A DNA stretch of 64,000 nt from Thermothelomyces thermophilus ATCC 42464 (lineage: Eukaryota; Ascomycota; Sordariomycetes; Sordariales; Chaetomiaceae), in the NCBI RefSeq assembly GCF_000226095.1, contig NC_016474.1, positions 4,340,001 through 4,404,000 of the forward strand. The letters run 5' to 3'. A model generated the notes under the pieces. The model was not told the DNA's origin and made no database searches. It saw nothing but the letters and a program-made list of their open reading frames with translations. Shown here one piece after another: positions 24,618-36,300 of this stretch (the stretch's first letter is position 1; every line of letters begins with the position of its first letter). A program made the translations under genes and the position numbers.

Positions 24618-24664
<47 letters not shown>

Positions 24665-25992
24665 CTAATCGTATGCAGGCCGGAGAATGGAGGAGTAAGG
24701 GGAAGAGGGGAGAACAAGGCTTACTGCCGCGCGATCTCGCCACCAACCCACTCCCCTTTCGGCCGAGGCTTAATATTCGGGTGACAGAGGGCATCTGAAC
24801 GCTGGCCTGGCGCCAGACAGGACAGGGTGCCGAGACCGGGTAGTTCTGGAAGCCACAAGCGAAGTGCATAACAGTATGTACACTACACGACAAGACGGGA
24901 GCAACAACACCATCCCGCGTGATATTGGGCACCTTGAGAAAAATTGGGGAAGGGAAGGGGAGGGTATATAATACCACCGAAGAAGGATCGAAAGACAACC
25001 CAAGATCGACCGGGCCGCTGCTCTGGTTTGGATCCAAGAGAATTTTTTTTCTCTTCTTTTTTTTTCTTCCCCATTCTTCGTCAGCGATGACGGGAGAAGC
25101 CTCCGAACCACATAGTTCGTGACGAGTCCCTCAAGGGATCCGCGCTCGGAATCTGACATTGCGAGCCCTGGAGTCCTACACCGCCGTCTTTCATCTAGGC
25201 AGTAATCCGTCCTCCGAACGCACTGCCTAGGAATATCCGTACCTACATCTACGCCACCTTCCTACTGTCTTCTTACCGCTGCGCAACAACTTTTAGGATT
25301 TCTCGAAGTCCCGCCGATAGGGATCCCCTTGCGGTCACTGCAACCTTCGTTCCCCGCCGTTTGCGTTCTGGCAGCCCGGCAGATGTCATGTAGAAATAAA
25401 TGAAGGCGACTCACCCGTACCGCAATGGTCGTCCTGCCCGGCCAATGGGACACCACTGCGGGGGGATGCCACAGTGTGTTTTGACCCGTCTGTCACAGCC
25501 TGTCCCGTCCGGCGCCCAGCTTACTTACACCAAAATCAAAGTTGTGGGGTGGTTCTGTTCAAGGGGTTCTCCAAAAAAGGCACATGGTCGCGGACCAATC
25601 GGATCCTGCTAGAACCTTCCCCGTAGCACTTTTCACTCTTTACCCTCCTTGCTGGGAATATCAAATTGCGGCTTACGCCGTCGCCGTACCGCGTCCTTCC
25701 CGCACTGCGAACTGTGTAGTCCTGCAACCATTAATTACAACTTCGGCTCGCTGTAATCCCCTCAGCTAGGTTTGACCGCCGCTCTCTATTTGCTTTTGCT
25801 GGGCCGCGACTTCATATTTCGCAGACAGAGGTTGTTGCATTTTCTGCATTTCTCTGACTCTCCCTCCGGCCCCCCAGCCCGCCTCCCCCAACCCCGCGTC
25901 GCAACCCGGGGCGTTGACGCAGCTGCTGCTCTTTCTCTCTCTCGAACGACAACACAGACGCGCGCGCGCGCGCAGTAGCAGGTAAAAAAAGG
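24591..25992. other. Intergenic region left of the intact P450
   Basis: It begins with a T run (24620-24661) that ends the cyclase similarity. No upstream cyclase exons, no P450 sequence and no other recognisable gene are seen. The right end is the presumed promoter and leader of the P450, with pyrimidine tracts and a short CG/CGCG repeat (about 25957-25973). Confidence 0.55.
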
Positions 25993-28079
25993 ATGGGTGC
26001 TGTTTTCTCCTCGCTACCAGGGACGCTGCTGCTCGGGGCGCTCCTGGCCGGACTGTACAGGCTGTACCGTGCGGCCCTCCCGAAGCCGCTGCCCAACATC
26101 TCGTACAACCGGGATGCCGCCAACAAGCTCTTCGGAGATGTCCCCGAGATGATGGCCTACGTCATGCGCACCAAGCGCATCTTTGTAAGTCATTGATACC
26201 CATCTTTGTTGCGTGAACCATGGACACCATTCCAATGTCCACCCACTCACGCCACTCCTCTCGATCCCATGATTGCTTGTTTGTCTTCCTCCCTGAGCAA
26301 ATGCCAGATCTGATATTTGCCCGCAGTATCCGTGTTGCAGAGAATCTCTTGCGGCGGCCTCTCCTGACCCCCTCCTGACCCCCCATTCAAACATCTCTCT
26401 TCCTTCTGTTTGATTGAGGTCATCCGTTCGCCGATGGCTAACCATGGCTTCGTCGTCGCCTCCGCCACGTCGGACAGTGCTGGTTGACGTCTTTGACGAT
26501 GCGGCACCAGAGCCCCATCATCCAGGCCTTCATCAAGCCCATGGCGCTGCCGTGGGTGGTGGTGACGGACCCGTTCGAGAGCCAGGACATACTGCTGCGG
26601 CGGACCAAGGAGTTTGACCGCAGCGGCTTCTTTGGCGACCTGATCGGCGGCATCCTGCCGGAACAGCACATCCAGTTCGTGTCCAGCGACGCCCGGTTCA
26701 AGAACAACCGCAACCTCATCAACCACCTGATGGCGCCCACCTTCATCACCGAGATCAGCGGGCCGCAGCTCTACAAGGTCGCCCTGACCATGATCCGCCT
26801 GTGGGAGCTCAAGTGCAGCCTGGCCAAGGGCCACCCCTTCCACGCGCACCACGACATCACCTACATGGCCCTCGACACCATCTTCGCCGGCATGTTCGGC
26901 CATCCGGAGACAGAAAGCGTCACGCTCGGCCGCCTGGATGAGGTGTCGGGCTGGGAGGCGACGCGCGAACAGCGGCTGCCCGCGAGCGAGGACGAGCCCG
27001 TCGTGTTCCCGGAGCCGGAGCTGCCCGCCATCTTCGCGGCCGCGCTGACGCTGGCCAACTCGGTCACGGACACGCAGCTGTCGCCCGCGCCGCGGCTGAC
27101 CTCGTGGGTGCTGCGGCAGTTCCCCTTCATGAAGAGGGCCACCGCGATCAAGGATCAGTACATCCGCGACCGGGTGGACGAGGCGGTGGAGCTCATCGAG
27201 CAGGACGCTAGCGCGCCGCCGCGCACCGCCCTGCACTCGGTTCTTCTGCGCGAGCGCGACGTGGCGGCCAAGGAGGGGCGGCAACCGGACTACCGCAAGC
27301 GGGCCATCGCCGACGAGTTCTTCGGCTTCATGCTGGCCGGCCACGACACGTCGGCCACCACGGTCGCGTGGGGCGTCAAGTTCCTGGCCGACCACCCGGC
27401 CGTGCAGGACCGACTCCGGGCCGACCTGCGCGCCGCCATCCCGGACGCCGCCCTGGCCCGCCGCGCCCCGACGTACCAGGAGCTGTCGCGGGCGCACGTG
27501 CCCTACCTCGACGCCGTCGTCGAGGAGGTCCTCCGCCACGCCAACACCATCGCCTTCGTCGTCCGCCGCGCCATGCAGGACACCACCGTGCTCGGCCGCC
27601 ACATCCCCAAGGGCACCGACGTCTTCCTCATGGCCAACGGCCCCGGCTACCTCGAGCCCAACATGCCCGTGCCCGACGAGATGCGCAGCCCGGGCGCGCG
27701 GCGGCAGCACGCGAGTGCTGCTGGCGACAACAGCGGCGGCGGTGCCGACGGCAGCGGCAAGAAGGCGCCGGCGCTGACGGGCGCGTGGGACGACGGCGAC
27801 ATTGGCGCCTTCAAGCCGGAGCGGTGGCTCAAGCGGGAGGCCGGCGGCGGCGAGGCGTTTGATCCCATGGCCGGACCGACCCTCGCCTTTGGGCTCGGCC
27901 ATCGCGGCTGCTTCGGCAAGCGCTTTGCCCTGCACGGCCTCAAGATCCAGTTCGCCCTCATCGTCTGGCACTTCCACCTCCTCAAGGTCCCCGACGCCCT
28001 TAACAGCTACGAGGCCGTACAGCGCTTCGCCCGGGAGCCGACACAGTGCTACGTGCGTCTGAGCACCACCACCATCTAG
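25993..28079 (+). CDS. Cytochrome P450 monooxygenase
   Basis: Two exons (25993-26184 and 26478-28079) with a 293-bp intron (GTAAGT start, GGCTAAC branch, GGACAG end) give 597 residues. The N-terminus has one membrane anchor (LLLGALLAGLYRLY) and a proline hinge. The I-helix AGHDTSATT is near residue 352, the ExxR motif (EEVLRH) near 413, the FKPERW segment near 510 and the heme-ligand loop FGLGHRGCFGKR near 534, so all catalytic parts are present. About 40 Gly/Ser/Ala/Arg-rich residues sit between the K-helix region and the FKPERW segment (about 466-505), making it longer than most P450s. Substrate unknown. The neighbouring terpene cyclase and P450 fragments hint at terpenoid metabolism in the past, but this is only context. 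An additional short exon inside the long intron cannot be excluded. Confidence 0.92.
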
Positions 28080-29826
28080 TTAATTAATAATTAGTTGTTG
28101 GAAGCGGGTGATTCGAAGATAGTCGAAAACAAGAGAAATGATGAAAGAAGGAAGTGAGGAGGTGGGTTGGAAATGTCCTAAAATTAATTACATCATGCGC
28201 GCAGTTGAATTTGCCAATTGGTGAATGCGAGGCGCTTTCTGGTTTCCTGTTGTAGGCAGGAAGGAAAGAGGGGGCGCTTTCTTGGTTGTGGAACGTTGGC
28301 CTCAGGCGGCCCTCTCTCTCTTTCTCTCTCTCTTCCATGCCTCGACACCTCATATACCCCCCAATCTCCGATTTAAAATGCAAAGTCGGATGCAGGGTGC
28401 AACCTGAGCGGCCGGTAAGTTCCCGTACGGAGTACTGTGTTCTACGGAGTATGCACATGCATGTTTCCCGAGAGTCTCGCTTAGCATCCCGGATTCTGCC
28501 AAACAACAAGACTTTGTTGCACCCCAGCGCGCGGTTATCGAGGGACCCACATTCTCCGTGACATGTGCACGTTTGCCGAGTTAGCTACTACAGAAATGCA
28601 CATTATCGGCTCAAGAATGCCGGACTCACTTATGCAGCCACGGCATGGAACAAAGTAATGCATACATAGTAGCAAGAAGTAACACAAAGCTTGGTTGAAC
28701 GCAGCCTAGCCGTGTCATGTGACTGAGTCGACCCGACACCCGTCTCGGTCGGTGACGATGCGGCGAGCAACAGACCGTCAGGCGAAATAATTAATATGAT
28801 TCTTCCTGCTGGGTTGCAATTGCAAGCAATATTTCGGCTAGGTGGCGTGTCAAACTTTACTAGCTACCATGCCGAACAGAAAGCTAAGGAGGAAAGTGTT
28901 TTTTTTGGTTGCCTGTCTGCCCAGAAAAGTCGATTTGGGCATCTCAGGTATTGATCTATACCACGGTCCAACTCATCGAGAACTCCCAATTTGACAAAGG
29001 GTAGGAGAGCTCGGTAGAAGTCCTCGCCCCCGACCCTGCGACTTGCAGTCCGCAAACTCTCAAAAGAACGGCTCTCTATTGCGCCTCGTATGGCTTATAG
29101 AGATGTTATTCTTCTCTCTACGACGCGTTTATGATGATTATCGCCTGCTTTTGTGTCTGAGACACGGGATGAGTGAGACGAAAGACGGTCTCGTACATAC
29201 AGAGTACATCTGCGGGACCAATAGCGCTGCGGAAACATCAACTCAACTACCTTGACAAATTCTGTGTAGTCGAAGCATGACATGTCCGAAAACGAGGCGT
29301 GCTAACAGTAGATGAGTGTTCCCCCCTATCGGGAATGCCACTGGCGGGAATGGTGATCGAGTCCAGTTGAGCAAGCTGAGACCTCAGGGTTAGGGTTTAC
29401 CTGAGCAATACAGGATGGTACGGTGGTACGAGTTGGATGACGCTCTCTTGGGGGGATTTTGACGACGGATTGCATTGGGGGCTGAAATGGAACTTGGTCG
29501 CCTGCAAATGAAAAGGGGCGGCGCGCCTAACGCGTTTTTCGATCGCACCACCATCAATCAACTCGGGCAACAACCGTCACACCTGGGATCAACAACTTGG
29601 GGTGTATCACTTGAGGTGCATTCGGTTCTCCATCTCTTTTCTGCATACCATCACAACAGGAGAGGAAGAACAGAGAAATAAAAGCCAGACAAAAAGGACT
29701 TGGCGACTCGCCTGACTTCCCCAATCCCATTCATCATACAGCCATACCGGCCCATCGTGAAACAAAGGGAAGAAAGAGAAGAACCCCCCCCCCAAAAAAA
29801 AGACAACAAACCAAGAAAACAAAAAG
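28080..29826. other. Intergenic region between P450 and small membrane protein gene
   Basis: It holds two copies of TACGGAGTA close together (28426-28434, 28443-28451). The minus-strand frame at 28864-29055 looks protein-like in composition but has no recognisable motif. No gene is called. Confidence 0.55.
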
Positions 29827-30488
29827 ATGTCCGTCTCCCTGCCAATCAGCACCGCCAGCGGCACCAGCGATCTCCCGTCCGCGGCGCCGCCGCCCGCGCC
29901 AGCATTCGACTTCAAGGCCCGCCTCTTCCGGCCGTTCGACCTTTCCACGGGGCGCGGCAAGGCGGTCGCCGCGACCGTCGGGCTCCGCCTCATCGCCAAC
30001 ATTGCGCACTTTATCCTCGCCGGCCTGTCGGCCCGCCCGGCCTGGTGCCTCTGGTACGTGGCTGACCAGCTCGTCGTCACGTACGCCGTCAGCTTCATTG
30101 CGGATGCCGCGGGAGAGAGGAGGATCTGGGGGACGAAGTGGATGGTTGTAAGTAATTTTCTCCCCCGTCTTTCCCTTGTTTTCCTTGTCTCCATCGGTTG
30201 CGTGTCTGGTTCTTTTGGGACTTGCAGTCTCTGTAGGATCGAGAATAGAAAAGACTAGCAGACACCGTGACTAATTAGGGGGAGCGGTTCTTCGAACTGT
30301 TCCTGGGGTTCTGCGGGGTGGTGCATGTGTTGTATATGGCCTTCCTGATCTTCTGCGTTGTGTCGTTTGCCATCTTCTTTGGGGTGACGGGCGGATCTGT
30401 GTTGACCGTCGTCGGGGCCGCCATCTTGCCAGTCGGCTTGTTGGCCGCGATGCCGGAGGCTGAGGAGGGCGGGCTGAGTCTTCCGTGA
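29827..30488 (+). CDS. Small four-helix membrane protein, function unknown
   Basis: Two exons (29827-30147 and 30279-30488) joined by a 131-bp intron (GTAAGT start, GACTAATTAG end) encode 176 residues. After a Pro/Ala-rich N-terminus, hydrophobic segments lie near residues 50-68, 72-92, 112-140 and 146-163, so about four membrane spans are expected. The C-terminus is a short acidic tail ending in GGLSLP. No family is recognised. The start codon is preceded by an A-rich leader. The second exon keeps the reading frame with good codon use and continuous hydrophobic pattern, which supports the splice choice. Confidence 0.72.
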
Positions 30489-30611
30489 GAGGAGGGGAAG
30501 GGGGTTCCTCCCCTACAGTTATGACGAAGGGAGAGTCGCGGCTGGATCGGGTCATCGCCGGGTCGCGCTCACACATCCACACCCAGTTGTCTGCCTTACA
30601 ATCCTTCGGAT

Positions 30612-32269
30612 TCACCGTTTGCGGAATGCTCGCTTCCTCGGCCTTTCCTCTTCCTCTTCTTCCTCCTCTTCATCCTCGTATTCCTCGTCAGCGGGGCTTG
30701 GCGCTTTCCGCTTCGACCGCCTGACCACGTCTCCCTTTGCAACGACCCAGCCCTTCTCGAGGATGGTTTTTGTTTTCTTACCGTCCGCCCCTCTGTCGAG
30801 TTTGGTCAATGCTCCAAACGGGATGCATACGATATCGCCTCTCGTCTGCCTTTCCTCTCTCCTCTGTTGCACGTCGGGCTCGGTCTCGTGGTCGACAACG
30901 TGGAGCCAGTTCACGGTCTTAAGGGACCTGGTCTCCTCGTCGCAGCCGGGCTCTCCCCACTTCTTGGCGTCGCGCGACGGCACTTCGATCTTGTGGTTGT
31001 CAGGGGCCTGTCGGATGGCGAGCTTCAGGCGCACGGCTTCCTCGCAGATGGTGGAGATTCGGGCCCTGATCTTGTTTCTGGTGTGACTGGCAGCGGAACG
31101 GATCACGGGCGAGAGGGCTTCGAGGATCTCTTGGACGATCCCCTCGACGTTGTAAGGAATGTCTCGGAGAGGGGTCGTCGCCTCGATCGTTGTGCCGACC
31201 CAGGTGTTGAGTTCCGCGTCGTCAACTGAGGAAGAGGAAAGGTTGGTCAGCAAGGCGCTCCAAAGATGTAGGCTAGGGTTATCCATCAATTTTACGAGGA
31301 CTGACCTTGGTTGGCCTCCAACTCCCTCTCCAGAGATCGGAGGTGGGCCTCGGAGGCCGAGATGGTCTGGTGCTCTTTGCTCCTCAGGAACACTTGGACG
31401 CCGAACATGCGTAGCCCCGGTCGCAGAATCCGTCGGAATAGCAGCTGGAATACGGCAGTCATTACTCGGTATCGCCGCTGACGCGTGCTCGCGCGATTCC
31501 ATGCTTGGGGGCTGAATAATAAGCTGTCCCCTCCAGCCGCAGTGGTGTCGGACAAGCGGCCGAGCTGCAGAAGAGGACTCTCGGCGAGATCTCGGACGGA
31601 GGACCTCAACCGCAAAAACTCGGTCATGATGAACTTCTCTGCATGTTTCCGTTTTCCATCGTTCTCGGCCCCATTTGGTTGAGCGTCCATGATACGCTGC
31701 AGGCGGACGAGATCGCCGATGGCGGCCTGTGTCTGCATGTTTGCAATCTCCAGGTCCTTCTCCGCCTCCTTGAGCTTCTGCCTAGCCAACTCGCCCTCCC
31801 TCTTCAAGTTGTCTATTTCGAGCTGATGCTCCAGCTGCAGATTTTTCCTGTTCTCGTTCTCTTCTCGGCCGACCCGTTCTGCGCACGCGGGACCAAGACG
31901 AGACTCCAATAGTCTCTCCAGTCCTTGGGCAAATTGGTTAGAAATGTCTTTTCCCAGCTGCTGTATGCTTCGGTCCACGGTTCTGATTTCGTCTCGAAGT
32001 ACGCCGAAACTGCTATCGAGCGTTGACTGGATTATTTCTCTTGTCTGCGCCGCTTGTGTGCGCTGGAAGATGGGGCGCAAGCCGGATCTTGCCTGCGGCA
32101 TTTCAGGCAGGAACGCCGGGGGCCCGGAGGCACGGTGTTGCCCGAGGCCCCAGCGATTGCTCAGGAAATGATGGCGCGTGAGCCTTCGGGCGTGGAAGCC
32201 ACGCGGTTCCGGCGCGGGGCGAAAGTAAGGGCTTAAACGGATCTGGCGATGCTCCTTCTGTCCTTCCAT
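30612..32269 (-). CDS. Coiled-coil protein with acidic/basic C-terminus, unknown
   Basis: Exon 1 32269-31306 and exon 2 31225-30612 with an 80-bp intron (GTCAGT start, TTCCTCAG end) give 525 residues. The middle (about 100-200) is charged and helical, with strings such as LEHQLEIDNLKREGEL and LKEAEKDLEIANMQTQ, which predict a coiled coil. The C-terminus carries a conserved-looking globular block (TVNWLHVV, GDIVCIPFGAL), then an acidic run of glutamates followed by RPRKRAFRKR, a possible nuclear localisation signal. No enzyme motif is seen. It lies convergent to the small membrane protein gene and in the same direction as the dynamin gene next door, with which it could share a role, but nothing proves that. 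Confidence 0.8.
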
Positions 32270-32772
32270 TACTTTTTTTTAAAAAAACATTTTCTTCTCC
32301 GGTAAAACAACTTGTGCTTTTTCATGGAGTCGAAGGTGCAGTATTACTTCAGGAAATGGAACAAAGGCACGTATATTTTGGATTCGATATCGACTCATGT
32401 CCTGCCTTTGACAAGCACCGAGTCCCGAAACAAAGAACCAGAACCGTTTCCGGACATTACCTTAATTCGGCCACCCCTTGAGTTGGACGCTGCTTCAAAT
32501 CTCTACCAAACGCCTTCGAACACCCAGCACCACAATGTCTTAATATATCCAGGACTACGATTGCCCCCGGGCCGGTCATTTCTGTCCGCTCGACGATGGA
32601 GAAACACTCCGATGTGATAACGCTTGTATCATGCGGGATATTCTTGTACAACATGAAATCGTGCACGGATTTAGTCATACGACAAATATGATGCGGTTCG
32701 ACTCTAAGGAATGTCAAGCTGTCAATAATAGGCAACTTCCTCCGGGGCGGGCTCGTCGAATTGCACGCTGGG
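32270..32772. other. Spacer between coiled-coil and dynamin genes
   Basis: About 500 bp containing the upstream region of the coiled-coil gene and the 3' flank of the dynamin gene. Nothing coding is seen. Confidence 0.55.
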
Positions 32773-35371
32773 CTAAGATACCGCGCTCAGCGCCTTTTTG
32801 CCCTTTTTCTTCTTCGAGGGTTTCTCCTTAGCGCCGGTGCCGAGAGTTTTACCCCAGAGAGCTGAAACTTCTGCGACTTCCCTCTCCACGGGGGCTTCCT
32901 TGATCGCGTCAGACTGCGGTTCAGTCGGGGCTTCAGGATCAGGGTTCAGAGGAGTATATTCAGCCTCCGGAGTCTCCTTAGCAATGCTGTCCGCGTCGTC
33001 ATCGTAGGGACCTTCGACGAGACTCAGCCTTCCTGAACTGTCAACAGCAGCAAAGACGGAATCTACGGGTACTCTTGGTCAGCATGGTCCACGGCAGTGG
33101 CAGCAAAGGATAACAAAAGGAGTGAAGGTGCTTGGTGTTTCCTACCGCCGCTGAACCTCACGTCCACGAAGCGCCTGCAAGTATCCCAGCCGTTTTGGAG
33201 AACCTCGAGCTGCTTGTTGAGCCGGTCGCGCTCGGCACGCGTCTCCTCGGACTCTCCGGCGATGCGGGCGACGTCGTCGGCGGACATCTCGGAAACGGAG
33301 ACGGGGGACAAGATGTCCTCCAGCGCAGACATCAGCTTCTCTTCGACCACCTCGACCGCGACGTCGTCGATGAACCGCCTCATGGCAACCTGTGCGAGAA
33401 AGAGTTCGGTGTTTCCGTGTTAGCGGGCTAACAGCACACCAGTTGGGAACCTGAATTTGGGAGACTCTGCTGCCCCCCGGGGGAGGGGAACGGTGGCCCA
33501 GCCAAACACACCTGGTAGTAGGCATTCAGACAGTCGAGGGCCTCGTTGGCGGCGAAGCGCCTCGGGTCCGGCTCGCGAAATTCGGCCAGGGATTTAGCCA
33601 GGGACTTGAGGTCGTAGTAACTAGACAGATAATCGCCCGAGCCGAGGGAGGAGAGGTTGAAGAACTGACGCAGGATCTCGGCCGGATCATTCCTGTTTCG
33701 TCTGACATCGCGGACCTTTTGGAGGGCCTCGGTGAACTCGTCATTGTAGGTGATGGGGTGGCCGCTCTTGTGCTGGTTGAGCAGCTCGGTCGTTTTGGCC
33801 CGCATCTCGTCCATGATCTTGCCCATGGCCGGGTCGATGACGAAGCGACGGAGTGCTTTGGCGGTGGACTGGTCGGCCGTGTGGGTGGCAACGAGGCTAA
33901 CGAAGCGGGATGCGGCCTCCCATACCTTCTCCACGTGGTGCCGCACGATGGCCTCCCAGGGGCGTGACTGTTCGCGGAAGAGATCGACGACGATCATAGG
34001 GTGAAAGGTCCCTGGCAGCTCGCGGCCGCGGGTCCTGCGCATTAGCTTGTCGATATGGTCGACAAATTCGTCCCGCGAGATCGAGATCACGCCTCCGGGT
34101 GCGGGATAAGAGTCCTTGCATCCATCGACGACTTGGCGATAGTGACCCCGGAGCCGCATCTCGGACGCGAATTCCTCGTTGAGGTTCCGGACCACGGCTC
34201 GGATGCGCTGCTCGTAGCCCAACTTGTCTTCGGCATGGGTGAAGAAGGGCCTGTCGTAGTTGCCGCCCGTCGAGGCCTTCACGAGGTCCTGGAACGATTG
34301 GCTTAGACGGATCAGGTACAGTCGCTGCTCGGTGCGGCTGGCTCGCGGGCGCCCGAGCCGGTCAAGCTGGTCTTTGCAGCAACTGAACTTCTGGTCGATC
34401 TCCTCGATCAGGCCGGGGAGCTCGGTGGATATCTGCTGCAGGAGGACCCGGCTGAGCCGCGTGCGCAAGTTATCGATGCCCAGACAAGAATGCGGGAGGG
34501 TGGCCCAGGCGCCCGAGCGGAAGAACTCGGCTTCTTCGATGTCTCTGATCACGAGGGTCGACGGGCCCTTCTCGGAGTCCATGTTCTTGAGCACATGCCA
34601 GCCGTGGCGAAACTCGATCTCCTGGTTCCTGGCCAGGGAGACATACATAGCTTCGCTCCCTCCACCCGGAACCAGGGTATCGGGCTTGGTAATGACGCCT
34701 AGCGTCCGGGTTCCCTTGGGGTCCGCGGTACGAGCTAGGCCCAGGACGACCTGGTTTGCGATGTCGTTCTTGGCTGACACCACGGCCAGGATGATGCAGC
34801 GCGGCTCCCGCATGTAGGACTGGACGATGTCCTTTATGAGCTGGATGTCCGAGGTGGTCTGGTTCTTGGTCTCGGAGTGGATGAGCCCGGGCAGGTCGAC
34901 GAGGGTGAGTTGAGGGCTGTTCGGGCCCGTCACTTCGATGCGGAGGATGTCCCTGGAGAAAGCCCGGCCGTGCGTCGTGATGCCCATCTCGGTCTTGGCC
35001 CGGTCGACAAGTTCGGGAAGGGCGTCAAACTCGTCCAGCTCCTCCCTAAAGTCCATGAGAGCCTTCCGCTCGGCCTCGGTGCGCGACTCATGGGGAACGA
35101 TGGAAACACAGACGCTGTCGTAGGGGGCCTTGCGCAGCACCAGCTCGGTCGGGAAGCGGGTGCACAGGTTACTCTTGACGGGGAAAGGGATGCCCGAGAT
35201 GGCTTCGAGGACGGAGCTCTTGCCTGAGGACTGATCGCCACACACGATGATCTGGGGCAGCGAGATGTAGTGGTTGATGCCCTGGAGGCGTAGCTGGTCG
35301 ATCGAGTCCAGAAGCTCGAGCTGATCCTTGGAAGACAGCTTGGTTAAGGAACCGCTCGCGAAGGTGACCAT
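32773..35371 (-). CDS. Mx-like dynamin family GTPase
   Basis: Exons 35371-33512, 33389-33146 and 33062-32773 with introns of 122 and 83 bp encode 797 residues. The dynamin-type GTPase domain fills the first 300 residues: P-loop GDQSSGKSS (45-53), conserved TRFPTEL switch, DLPG (159-162) and TKPD (228-231). A stalk follows, and a GTPase effector domain lies near 625-705 (RRFIDDVAVEVVEEKL). There is no PH domain and no proline-rich tail, so it resembles Mx-type dynamins rather than endocytic dynamin. The last 90 residues are an acidic linker ending in a lysine-rich patch. Family knowledge: such proteins assemble on membranes or ribonucleoprotein targets and hydrolyse GTP. The fungal branch is large and its cell role is mostly unknown. 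All GTP-binding motifs are intact. Confidence 0.92.
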
Positions 35372-36153
35372 ATTGGCTGCGAAGAGGGGTTTTGATTTCG
35401 TGGTATGTCAGGTATGATTCGGGTAGGACAAGGAGCTTGCGTGTCCGGGTTCTAAAGACTTGGGCAGGTGATGACTGCTCCGGTCTGTTTGAAGGAAAGG
35501 AGACTCCAGAAGTAAAATGGCGACGAACAGCATCATTTAACTAATTTACCTATCTGTTCTATCTCAAGCAGTTAATTATGCTTTTTCCTGTCTCCTTGTT
35601 TGAGCTCCAAGGCAGAAGGACTGGGCCATTGGGCGGGTGGGTAGTGAGGCCTACAACAGGAGAGAGTCAATTCAACTGCAGCCATTGGATGGCAAACGCC
35701 TTTGTTTGTTGATTCCCTGTCAGTGCAGCCCGATGCAGGGCAGATTCTGCCAATAAGCTTCCAGGGTGTTATCGGGGAGCAGATCAGGCAGTTTCTTATC
35801 CGCCGGGTCGCAGCGCTCGGCGGGCCGTTGCAGAGCCGTTGCACGGCCGCTGGCTCATCACCCACCCAGATCAGCGGCAGCCTGTTGAGAAATGATGGTT
35901 AGGCACACACTACTCAGTACCTGTTGAGTACCTGACCCTCACCGCCTGGCCACAGTTTACAAGTATCCATTTTGTGTTCGAGACAAACATTTTAGCCTCT
36001 TGTGCCTCGGATACGGTGCTGCTGCCGTCGATAAACATAAAAAAAAAAAAAAGATAAGAGAAAAATAAAAGCAGAGACAAACGAAACATCACGAAAGTAG
36101 TGTTTTCCACGGAGCTCGTCAACTCTCGTAAAAAAGGCACTCCGTCACCCGGG
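35372..36153. other. Upstream region of the dynamin gene
   Basis: It contains the promoter and leader of the dynamin gene at its left end and then anonymous sequence with an A-rich tract near 36038-36070. No gene recognised. Confidence 0.5.
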
Positions 36154-36300
36154 AACATGCGCAAGTACCTTGAGCGGCTCGAGAGGAAGCAATACGCCAA
36201 CGGGCTGTCCCGGGGCCACGGCAAGGACGGCTGCCTGGCCACCGAGCTCACCCCGCTGAGCGTTGCCCACAAGGACCTCCAGCTGCTGAGGAGGGGAAAA
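36154..36300 (+). pseudogene. Probable GMC oxidoreductase fragment
   Basis: A 48-residue stretch reads NMRKYLERLERKQY then GHGKDGCLATELTPLSVA and KDLQLLRR. This resembles the segment of fungal glucose-methanol-choline oxidoreductases where a charged helix is followed by GH..DGWL and a string of substrate-channel residues. No FAD-binding GxGxxG, no preceding or following exon and no catalytic His are found around it. It is taken as a detached piece of a lost gene. The match is from memory of the family and is short, so the call is tentative. Confidence 0.45.

Noticed and set aside
26247-27977. Antisense open frame of 576 codons opposite the P450
   Set aside because: It is the shadow of a GC-rich coding exon: its product is Val/Leu/Arg/Gly-rich with no motif, while the sense strand carries all P450 signatures.
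28864-29055. Minus-strand 63-codon frame with protein-like composition
   Set aside because: No family recognised, no splice context and no conserved neighbour; left as anonymous.
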